Source: Guillardia theta CCMP2712 (Eukaryota; Cryptophyceae; Pyrenomonadales; Geminigeraceae). From it: a DNA stretch of 33,763 bases. The stretch spans positions 1,064,360-1,098,122 of the forward strand of contig NW_005434663.1 of the NCBI RefSeq assembly GCF_000315625.1, written 5' to 3'. Of the stretch, positions 19,226-28,476 are shown one piece after another; within the stretch, counting starts at the first letter, position 1, and each line of letters starts with the position of its first letter. Under the pieces are notes generated by a model. It searched no databases and was not told the DNA's origin. It was given only the letters and a program-made list of their open reading frames with translations. Made by a program: the position numbers and the translations under genes.

Positions 19226-20558
19226 GGTCGAATAGATCTACACCCCTCATCACGATAAGGAGTGCAGGGGCTGTCAGATTTCATTCTTCTACTCTACAAT
19301 TGTAGCGAGGTGGCATGCCAACCTTTGCGAGGAGTAGAATAATCGTCTTGGAGAGGTTTCCTCCTCTTGGTCAAAGATCGGTCGGGAGAGGAGGCGATTA
19401 GAGCAGCTGAGCTCGCGCGCTTCGAAGGTGCCGCGTTCATGTATGCATAGCGCTGAAGCAGGGGAAGTCACTAAAAGGGGGTAGGGTGAGATCGAATCAT
19501 ATAGAATGGGTAGGGTAACTTTGTACCACTCTTGTCTCAAGATGAGGGGTGGGGAAAGTAATCAAGGGGGTACTAAAGTTCCGAAGGGGTGGAGTCTACG
19601 GGTACAATATGAAAAGAAAAGCAGCCCTGATGGGTGGAGCGAACCGGTGGCACCGAGCGGATGGGAGGGGGTCATCTCTTCCAGTGGTTTTAGAAGGGTA
19701 GGGTGATCGATGGTAGTACGGTGAGTCCTGTACTCTTGTTGTAAGTGGTGTATGTTTCTGTTCTATGACCTAGTCATAGGACCCAGTAGTTCTTTACCCC
19801 CACTTCCTAGAGACATAATGGTACAACCCACCTAGCAAAACCATCCGAGTTCTCCATCTACCCCCAGTTATCGGCATGAGGACCCCCGACCTCCCCTTTG
19901 AAAGAAGTCTAAATTGATCAGAATATCTTGCGAAACACCCTACCCTACCCTACTCTACCCTACCCCATCGGAAGGCCTGACAACGGAAGTACCATCAATC
20001 AACACAGAAAAGCACCCGACCTCGGATACCCTCTCCGAAGGCAAGGGGGTGGGTATCATTTTGTTGAGGGAAAGGTGCTCCAGAAAAGAAGGGAGAACGT
20101 GGGGTCCTCCCCCGACTTGGGTACCAGGGGTATACCTAGAAGGAGGGGTGGTAGGTAGCTCGCATTTACCGTTTGAATAAACACTATTAAAATCTGTACC
20201 TGAAGTAATCAAAATGGTACAGCCTTCTTTACTCAAAGGTACAAATGACATTGTAAAATAGTTTTATTGAGTCGAATGTAATATCAGTTCTGACTTTATT
20301 CTGACCCAGCCAAACCTTTGTGATTGGGTTCTCAATATTTCAAATTTAACAGTAGATAAATGCTGTATTTCTCCTCGTGCTGAGAATATACTTCAGGGTC
20401 GGGTCAACTAATAATAACTGAGTGGTAGCGCCGCTCCCGGGCGAACGAGGCCGGAGGCGATGATCATCGCCCACATATCCTTGCCTTCAAGATGTTGTCA
20501 ACCGCTGCAGCGCGCAAATGAGAGTCCGAGCAACTTGAAGCCAGACTGAGACAAGCGG
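19226..20558. other. Noncoding island with gggtaggg-like motifs
   Basis: No supported gene. 19470-19740 is G-rich on the plus strand (ggggtagggtgag, gggtagggtaac, ggggtggggaaag); 19790-19970 is C-rich, including ccctaccctaccctac at 19938-19966. Style and motifs resemble 7340-8460 and 26925-27130. 20180-20460 is A/T-richer and unremarkable. The C-rich run resembles CCCTA telomere-type repeats but is short and internal. Confidence 0.5.
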
Positions 20559-21086
20559 CAAGGAGAGACAAGAGGAGAGACAAGAGGAGAGACAAGATGA
20601 GAGACAAGAGGAGAGACAAGAGGAGAGACAAGAGGAGAGACAAGATGAGAGACAAGAGGAGAGACAAGAGGAGAGACAAGAGGAGAGACAAGATGAGAGA
20701 CAAGATGAGAGACAAGAGGAGAGACAAGAGGAGAGACAAGATGAGAGACAAGATGAGAGACAAGATGAGAGACAAGAGGAGAGACAAGATGAGAGACNNN
20801 NNNNNNNNNNNNNNNNNNNNNNNNNNNNNNNNNNNNNNNNNNNNNNNNNNNNNNNNNNNNNNNNNNNNNNNNNNNNNNNNNNNNNNNNNNNNNNNNNGGA
20901 GAGACAAGATGAGAGACAAGAGGAGAGACAAGACGAGAGACAAGATGAGAGACAAGATGAGAGACAAGAGGAGAGACAAGAGGAGAGACAAGATGAGAGA
21001 CAAGATGAGAGACAAGATGAGAGACAAGAGGAGAGACAAGATGAGAGACAAGAGGAGAGACAAGAGGAGAGACAAGACGAGAGACA
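20559..21086. repeat. 10-bp minisatellite gagacaaga(g/t), interrupted by a scaffold gap
   Basis: Tandem decamers gagacaagag and gagacaagat (rarely gagacaagac) run on both sides of a 100-N gap at 20798-20897. The variable last base gives a two-letter pattern along the array. The 10-bp unit is open in five frames and so mimics genes such as (RDK..)n or (SCLS)n; I do not call those. The array ends about 50 bases before the start codon of the BTB-ankyrin gene. Confidence 0.95.
20798..20897. other. Assembly gap (100 N)
   Basis: Exactly 100 N lie inside the decamer minisatellite. A round 100 is the usual placeholder for a gap of unknown size, so the true array length is not known. Confidence 0.98.
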
Positions 21087-21137
21087 TGCATTGTCGCTTT
21101 GACTCAACTTTTGTTCACGATTTATTTTCTTCTTCAG

Positions 21138-23931
21138 ATGGATTTTTTCACAAGAACTGGTTCCTCTGACAAGAAGAAAAAGGGTGAAAAAGCCAAGTCC
21201 AAGAAAGGTTCTTCAAAGGATCAAGGTCATATTGACTATTTTGTTTCATCGTCTTAACTCGCCTCCATGTAGGAAGTGCTGAAGGGATCGCCAGCTTCTT
21301 GCAGTCTCTCGGAAACTCAATTTCTGGTTCTGTCGGAAATGGATCGATACGGGCCAAAAGCATCAACAAGAACCAGGAGGCGAGCAGAGCAAGCACCAAG
21401 TCCAAGCGAGGAGCCAAGAGCAAAGTGGCTCGAAGTGGGATCGTGGCCAAGAGCGGGATAAACGCGGGCAATCAATTCAGCAGGGAGAATGTGCTTATGG
21501 AATATCGGTCGGCTACTCTAGGTACTCAGCTGACTGAGGCGCTTGCCGACGACACGCTGGCGGATGTGACTTTCATTGTCGGCCCCGAGAGAAAAGTAGT
21601 GAAGGGTTTGAGGATTGTGATTGCAGCAAGAAACAAGTTCTTCAAGAGCATGCTCTATGAATCGAAGATGGAAGATGGTCAGAACGAAAGCAAGCTGCTG
21701 TTGTTCTCCTGTCCTGCCCTGCCCCTGTCCTGTCCCTGTCCTATTACCTCTCCTGTCCTCTCACTTCCTCCTTTCCACGTCTGATGCCTTGCAGGATCTT
21801 TGCAAGCCACGTTTGAGCTACCAAGCGCACACGCCGTTTCCTTTGACTTGATGATGAAGTTCATCCATGCCGGCGGCATCTCGTGGGAGCCGCACCAGAC
21901 TGTTCAGCTGCTGGAAGTTTCCATCGACTTCCAAGTCGAGGAATTGGTACATAGACCCACTCCCACTCTCTCTCCCAGTTCCTCCCAGTTCCTCGTCCTT
22001 CAAACCTCCTGCCGCCCTCTTCTGCTTGGTTGCCTTCTCCTGAATTTTTTTCGGCTTACTCATCTTCTCTAAGATGAAGAAATGCATGGAGCTTGTCTCT
22101 GAATCCATGACGGACAATCTTTCACTTGCAGAACTTACCAAGTTGATTCAAATACTTCTTCGAGGTTTAGCTACATTACCCTGTCTCCCTCCGATTTCCC
22201 CTTCTTCCTTCCTTCCCTCCCCTCCCTTCTCTGCTCTCACTTATCGGAGGCGATGCAGGTGAGGGGTTCGATGTGAATCTGCAGCATCCTAAGACGGGGA
22301 CTTCTGCTCTTCACGTCGCCTCCCGTGAGGTGATGCACTTGGTTGATGTCGTTCTTCTATCCCCTTGTAGTCTGACAACTTCATGTTCCTGCCGTGTCTG
22401 TTGCTGCATTCCCTCGCCCGATTTTCTGTGCATTCCTCGTCTGCATATGATGGTTTGCCGATAGGGAGGCGTTGAACTCGTGATCGATCTCCTTTCTCGA
22501 GGCGCCAACTTGAATTGGACAGACATTCATGGAGCTACGGGTGACAGAATTCTCGTCTTGTTACCCCTCATCCCATGACATCATTGTTTTTCTTCATTGC
22601 CCGCTTCTTCTCCCTTCGCACCTTTTGCACCTAATTCCTCTCGCAGCCATGCATCTGGCGCGTAACGCAGAGGTCGCACAACTTCTGATCAACGCCAAGG
22701 CGGATGTGTTTGCAGCAGACAAAGGAGGTGACACAAGATGCAGGGGCTTGAGTACACGACTGAACTGCTGCAGGCAACCCTCCTCTCGTCTACTCCATCG
22801 TGCACAAGCGCAAGGATGTTGCGGAGCTTCTTCTCGTGAGCTTCTTCCTGCTTGTTCTTGTATCCACCAGCCGCTCCCAGGCTATGAACTGCGGCGAAGC
22901 TCTCTTCCGGTCGGTACAGGAAAAGAACGACACCATCAGCAGGAAGCTCAACAAGGGGCGGGTGACGCCCATCACTGAGGTTTTCCTGCCGTCATTGACG
23001 CGCGACTAACGAGGAGGAAGGTCAAGACAAGCCCGACGATGGAGGCGCTGTTGAAAGTGATCGAGCAAGAGGCAGAGCTCTACCCGCTGATGATCTCTCC
23101 TCCCTCCCTCATCGAGGTCGCCCGCGCAGGAAGCACATGGGGCACCAAGTCAGCGCTCGCGCGAGACGAGGACGTAAACCAACGAGACGACAGGTGAGCA
23201 GTGGAGGTGGGGGGGAAGGCGAAGGAAGAACGATACTGTTGCCTGCCACTAACTTTTCTCAAGGGAAGCTGCCAAGCTTTCTCTACCAGGTTACACAGCC
23301 TTGCACTGGGCAGCAGCGATGGGACATTTCGGAGTGATCCAGGTGAAGAGCAGAAAGAGGAGAGGAGGAGAGACAAGCTGCAGATTCTCATCCTCATCAC
23401 AGTGCCTTCTGTCTTCTGACGACATCGAAATCAATCCTACCGACACAGAAGAGGAGGACGGCTACACGCCGCTGCAGCTCTGCATCAATTACAGACAGCG
23501 TCAGTGGGAGGCGTGCGCGGCGCTCATGAGAGCCCATGGAGCAAAGGAACGAGCAAGCTTTGAGTCTGACGAGGACGAGGACGAGGACGAGGAGATGGAG
23601 GGAGCAAGCATGAGCAAGACAAGCATCAACAGAGGAAAGACAAGCGGAAGCTCTGCCCCCACCACCGCTTTTTTCTCTCGTGTCTTCAACAACAGAATCA
23701 CATCTGCAGTCTCCAAGATTGTCGCCCGCCCTTCGACCAGGTGCCGGCCCTGTCTCTCTCCTCTCTTCCAGCCCCCTTCCTTCACACACACACTTCTCTC
23801 TCACCTTCCTGGCCCCCTACTGAGCATGGCCTTGCAGTGCCTCCAAGAAGTGGCAGAGTTCGAAGCGGCAGGGAGGGAGTCGCAAGGTGAGGTCCTCGCA
23901 TTCCTCTTCCAAGAATTCCTCGAGGAAGTGA
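21138..23931 (+). CDS. BTB/POZ and ankyrin-repeat protein
   Basis: Thirteen exons join to 602 codons plus stop: 21138-21225, 21273-21677, 21795-21946, 22074-22164, 22259-22329, 22465-22540, 22647-22727, 22774-22835, 22881-22979, 23021-23193, 23264-23342, 23403-23740, 23838-23931. A basic Ser/Lys N-terminus leads to a BTB domain (about 118-215: TLADVTFIVGPERK, ARNKFFKSMLYESKMEDGS, FDLMMKFIHAGG). A helical linker follows, then ankyrin-type repeats (TSALHVAS, GGVELVIDLLSRGANLNWTD, AMHLARNAEVAQLLINAKAD, PPLVYSIVHKRKDVAELL, and later GYTALHWAAAMGHFGVIQ and DGYTPLQLCINYRQRQWEAC), interrupted by about 90 non-ankyrin residues. The end has an acidic run (DEDEDEDEEME) and a basic Ser tail. BTB-ankyrin proteins often act as adaptors for CUL3 ubiquitin ligases or in transcriptional regulation (NPR1-like); a CUL3 role here is inferred. 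If the last intron is not removed, the frame runs to 23990. Confidence 0.88.
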
Positions 23932-24091
23932 AGGAGCTTGTGGTTGGGTGTGGCTCTTCTCGTGTACAATACAGTTCCAGTGCTTTATAGCGCGTTATGT
24001 TCTCTCCCGTTGGAATAATGGGACTCTGCCGTATCCTCTCAGCTTGCTAAACCTAGACGCCTTCCCGGTGATTCTTCCATCTCCCTCCCCA

Positions 24092-26447
24092 TCACTTCTC
24101 TTCCGGCTCTCTAACCCTGCTATTCTCCCCTCCATCTTCACCTGTGGCTTGTGCTGCAACTTGCTCGCTAACGACTCTGTCATCCTTCTCGAGCTCTCGA
24201 CATTTCTTGACCATACCGGAAGGGGTTTCTCTGCTTGTCCCTCGTCCCCCTGCATCCGACGGCCTGGTGGCTTTCGACGCGTCCGTGCACACGCTGTACA
24301 TCACTTTGTCCGGCACGATACCGTGCAGCTTTGCCTCCTCCAGGAGTGAAGCTGCTTCCCGTCCCCTTCCCTTGGCGGACAAAGCAGAGATGATGGAAGT
24401 GTAGACAAACTTGGTCTTGTAGGACTCGCTGAGGGAGAGAAAGAGCCCTAGCGCCAAGTCGACCGCTTCCTCGCTCCCGTCTTTGCGCGCTGCGTTGAAG
24501 ATCAAGATGTACAAAAAGGAGGTTGGGATGTGCCCAGCCCCTTGCAGCTCCGCCAACAAGTCCAGCGCCACCCAGAAGCCACGACGAGTGCAGTTGGCTC
24601 TACCTGCTCGAGAAAGTCAAAGTGGACCGTAAAGGCACAGGGAGGGCGGATACGGACCTGCCATGCTGGAGCACACTTCCATCAAACTGGTGTAGCACTC
24701 CAAACAAGGAACGAGCCCTCTGTTCCTCATGTCTTCAAGAAGTTTCAAAGATGATTCAAGCCAATCCCTATGATCAATTCTGTCAAAGAAAACTTTCCGC
24801 TCATTTTCCAGCTCTCACCTGTTGGATAGCCTGGCGCTCGACTTGGCATAGATCAAGAGCATCATCCTGAAGTTTGAAAGCTGTGGCGCAACACCTTCTT
24901 CATCCATTTTCCAAAGAATCTCCTCAGCTGATTCGATGATCAAATTCAACTGCATTGTTTTCACACAATAAAGAAACAGACAAGATGCGCTAGTTTCACC
25001 TGCTTGGGATCGATGGTATTACCTCTCTGCTTGTTCGAAGGTTGATTCAGCACAATGAATTGAATCCCCCGAGCAAGCCCGTGCAGGACAGTAGAGAAAG
25101 TCTTCTGGTCGGGCTTGACTCCTCTTGCTAACATCTCCTTGAAAGCTGCGACCATTCCCTGCAGCATTTCGATTGCATCTTCCCCGCTAGAGCAGGCAGC
25201 AAGGCCACTGGCGTGCATCAGGGCGTTGTAAGTGATGACTGACGGCTTTAAGTTGTCTGTTGCTTGCATCAAAGAGAAGATGTGCTGCGCGAGGTCCACT
25301 GCTCTTCTTCCAAGGTGTTGAGCGCTCTTAGCACAAACATGCAGGAGCGCGTTATAAGTGACCATATCCGGCTCGAGCTCATCCTCGCGGATAAGCTTGA
25401 GGATCTCGATGGCCCTCTCTAAACCCCTCTCATTCTGCTGGGAGCAAGCAGCAATGAGAGAGTTGTAAGTGTACATGTCCAGCTTCATCCCGGCCCTGCG
25501 CATCCCTTGCGTGAGGTCGAACGCTTCAATGTACGCTTCAGAGATGTTTTTGGAAGACTAGATTTCTCGTTAGTTCGCAACTGCCATGAAAGTATTCTCA
25601 TCTCACCTTAAGCATTTTGTTGACCAACTGGTTCGTGAGGAGAAGGTCAGGCATCAGCCCAACGCTGTACATGTTTCGGATTATGGTCAGCGAACACCTA
25701 ATCGCAACTCTGTTTCCTTGCAGAGCCGCACCTGCGTCGTCAGTCAGATCGTCTGCTCTCTCCTTATGCCTTTGCATGACTTGACTCACCCACAGACGCC
25801 TCGAGGAGGAGACAGAAGCTTCGGCGATCCGGAGATACTTGAGCCGAATTCATCAGAGCGAGGATGCAGAGCGCGCGTTGGAGGGCAGCGGAGCCGAGAC
25901 CCTTGGAAACCGCCCTCGAACAGAGAAGGAGGGCTCGGTTGAAAGATGTTAGATCAGGCGTGTATCCCTCTTCCACAGCCATGGCAAGGCGCGCAAATTC
26001 TGACTCCATCTCGCCATCCCTCCATCCCATCTTATGCGGCCTCGCTTCATCGCCGATGCCTGCTCCCTCCATTGCAATCTTTGTCAGCTCCGGCTCCCCC
26101 TTTGGCTCGTTGTTTGCCAACGAGAAGGAGGTCGGCTGCAAGCTCGTGGGAGAACTGGATGCTGTTTGAAGAATCTGCATAAGCTTTGAAGAAGAGCACG
26201 GCTCTCTTGCCATCCGAACTTCAATTTCTCCTCGAGGGCGTGACTGTCTGGGATATACCAATTGCAAGCGCGAGCCAAGGAGAGCAGAGCAAGAGCAGTA
26301 TGCATGCTCGAGTGGCAATCGTATGGGCGTCAGAACGACACCATTGGTAGGCATCCAAGCGAAGGCTGGCGACGAATGACGGCTTACATCCACACTGGAG
26401 CTCCAACCTTGAGCAACAAGGATGAGCAGGAAAGTAACTCTACACAT
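24092..26447 (-). CDS. Pentatricopeptide repeat (PPR) protein with secretory-type leader
   Basis: Six exons join to 701 codons plus stop: 25790-26447, 25607-25731, 25000-25557, 24819-24949, 24658-24779, 24092-24603. Degenerate 35-residue PPR motifs recur, for example GMKLDMYTYNSLIAACSQ, DELEPDMVTYNALLHVCAKS, NLKPSVITYNALMHASG, GVKPDQKTFSTVLHGLARG, GVAPQLSNFRMMLLIYAKS, GLVPCLECYTSLMEVCSS and KTKFVYTSIISALSAKGRG. PPR proteins bind single-stranded organellar RNA for editing, stabilisation, cleavage or translation. No DYW, E or SMR domain was seen. The first ATG (26445-26447) gives a hydrophobic leader (MCRVTFLLILVAQGWSS) followed by a Ser/Arg/Pro-rich, acid-poor stretch with a Phe (SSPAFAW). This is consistent with the bipartite signal plus transit peptide used by complex plastids, so plastid import is inferred. 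It is convergent with the BTB-ankyrin gene, 160 bases apart. Confidence 0.9.
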
Positions 26448-27760
26448 TAGGTACAATACAGTAGCAGCTGCTGCTCAAGGGACACCCTGAAAAGTTTCAA
26501 ACAACACTGTCGTCTTCAAAATCAATGCACATCAACTCCATGCACCGGCATAATGTTGTCTGAAATCGTCTCCACAAAACTTGATCGTCAATCAAATCCT
26601 CTTATGCCCTCATCTTCTTGAACAAAGCGTCTCTTGCTACCATTGCAAGACATTTCTTCTTCTCTTCTCAAACTTGACAGAATGGTTGACGACTTCAATG
26701 CCCATACCTCCATTGTCCTCAAATAATAATAAAATGCTGATCATGCACCACACCCTGAGTATAAGAATGTCGAACAGGGTCATTGATGCTATAATCAATT
26801 CGAAAATGTCAGAAATTATTTGAAAAAGTCAGAAAATAATATCAAATATAAATCAAATCCTATTATAGACTATGAAAAGGAGTCGGATTGGACGCTGCAC
26901 AGAAAAAATTACACCTTCCTTTAAACACTTCGTAGGGGTAGGGTACCCCCCAAATCCTCTACTACCCCTCAGTTCAACAACAACTACTACTATTTTAAGT
27001 GACCCCCTTCTTTATAGACAGAAGAGGGGTCCTACCATAGAACAACAACCTAGAGGCAGGGTGGTCCATGCAAGGTGGCCGGGTGGATACAAGCAATCCG
27101 ATCCCCGGTCACGGTCGACGTGACGGAATTCAAGGACTGGATCTCGCAGGGCACTTTTTTCAAATTTTACCAAAAAAGAGAATCCTAAGCTTTTTTTGGA
27201 GGCGCCCTACATCTTGGGATAAAAAAAAATTGCGAGCGAGCGATGGTGAATGTGTAAATGGGTGGATGCGAGAGGGAAGGAGGGAGAGCTGCCACGGGGG
27301 TAGAACTACGAAGACGAATTTATGCTAAAGAACAAGCGAAGACGAATTTATGCTAAATCAGCACAATGGGATGGAGGCCTCAATGGTAACATGCCCGGGT
27401 TTCGGGGATTACGTGACATTGCTGGTTGCAAGTCGAAAAAGAGGTATACGAAAAGTAGAAAACATTAAAAAGAGCGATAGTGACATCCGAATCATTGGTA
27501 TCATGAGATAGAACTCACATTTCTCTGATAGACTGTGAGGTTTTGACAATTGTCATCATCGCGCTTTTTGCTTTAATCATCCTTAAACCTGGTCGCGGCC
27601 TGGCTGCCATTGCGATTTCCTGCAAACTTACCCACCCCCTCCCCATCAACATACCCTCTATCATTGAGGGAAAGACACCGGTCCTAGACCCTTTTATCGC
27701 GAGTTCCACCCCCGTGCCCCCGTGGAGGGAGAGCGAGCGAGCGAGTGAGAGAAAAACTGA
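26448..27760. other. Intergenic region with short repeats
   Basis: No gene was supported. 26925-27130 repeats the compositional style of the other islands (ggggtagggtacccccc, tactacccctcag, gaggggtcctacc, gggtggatac). 27210-27235 has poly-A and poly-T runs. 27540-27720 contains an open plus-strand frame without domain features. Confidence 0.5.
27309..27357. repeat. 21-bp direct repeat
   Basis: cgaagacgaatttatgctaa plus one A occurs at 27309-27329 and again at 27337-27357, with seven bases between. Both copies are exact. Confidence 0.9.
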
Positions 27761-28129
27761 GAGACAGAGACAGAGACAGAGACAGAGACAGAGACAGAGG
27801 CAGAGACAGAGACAGAGACAGAGACAGAGACAGAGACAGAGACAGAGACAGAGACAGAGACAGAGACAGAGACAGAGACAGAGACAGAGACAGAGACAGA
27901 GACAGAGACAGAGATAGAGACAGAGGCAGAGACAGAGGCAGAGGCAGAGGCAGAGATAGAGGCAGAGGCAGAGGCAGAGATAGAGATAGAGGCAGAGGCA
28001 GAGGCAGAGGCAGAGGCAGAGGCAGAGGCAGAGGCAGAGGCAGAGGCAGAGGCAGAGGCAGAGGCAGAGGCAGAGGCAGAGGCAGAGGCAGAGGCAGAGG
28101 CAGAGGCAGAGGCAGAGGCAGAGGCAGAT
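27761..28129. repeat. Hexanucleotide satellite (gagaca)n then (gaggca)n
   Basis: About 62 uninterrupted hexamers. The first 25 or so are almost all gagaca; a middle zone mixes gagaca, gaggca and gagata; and the final 28 or so are all gaggca. The array is open in several frames on both strands (Arg-Asp/Arg-Gly, Leu-Cys, Ser-Ala/Val), which I take as a by-product of a 6-bp unit with no stop codon. It ends about 90 bases before an ATG at 28222. Confidence 0.95.
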
Positions 28130-28476
28130 GGGAATACAGGCAACCTCCACGTCAAACAAGCCTTCTTGTCAAGCCTAAGTTTGCTCTTTGCCAGCAGGGG
28201 GGAAAGTGCGTCTTGGGTGCCATGTCGCTCGTGTCGCCTCTTGGATTCCTTTGGTTGAGCTCAATTATCATTTCGAGCTCAGAGGTAGGCATAATCCTCA
28301 GTGCTAGATAAAAGCTTTTTGAACTTGTGTTGTTACTGCAGGGATTGTGTTGCCTTCAGTGGACTCGGTTCGATCGCGAGCAGAGTGCTGTTTGTCAGCG
28401 CTCTTGTCTTGGGATACGGGGAGGAAATGATGGCGGAGATGAGAAGAACGCTTCTGTTCAAGAGGGAGCTCCACAC
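28130..28476 (+). other. Possible 5' exons of the Crinkler-like gene
   Basis: An ATG at 28222 opens a short hydrophobic peptide (MSLVSPLGFLWLSSIIISSS) ending at a gt donor (gag|gtaggc, 28284). It would join in phase to an acceptor at 28341 (ttactgcag|ggatt) and run into the frame used from 28477. If real, the downstream protein would gain a signal-like leader. The intervening peptide looks weakly coding, so I keep the safer ATG at 28477 for the gene. Confidence 0.3.

Noticed and set aside
19938-19966. Telomere-like ccctaccctacc run
   Set aside because: Only about five irregular units, internal to the window, flanked by ordinary sequence; more likely part of the G/C-rich island.
20559-21086. 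CRISPR-like array
   Set aside because: Ten-base units with no spacers, in eukaryotic intron-rich DNA; it is a minisatellite.
20464-21169. Very long open frames on both strands (Ser/Cys/Leu or Arg/Asp/Lys repeats)
   Set aside because: They are produced by the stop-free 10-bp minisatellite and run through the N gap; no non-repeat domain is attached.
23990-24349. Plus-strand frame across the end of the BTB-ankyrin gene
   Set aside because: It is antisense to the last PPR exon, which is in phase with five others.
27515-28311. Arg-Asp/Arg-Gly, Leu-Cys and Ser-Ala repeat proteins
   Set aside because: All are readings of the same hexanucleotide satellite, open in several frames at once, so openness carries no coding evidence.
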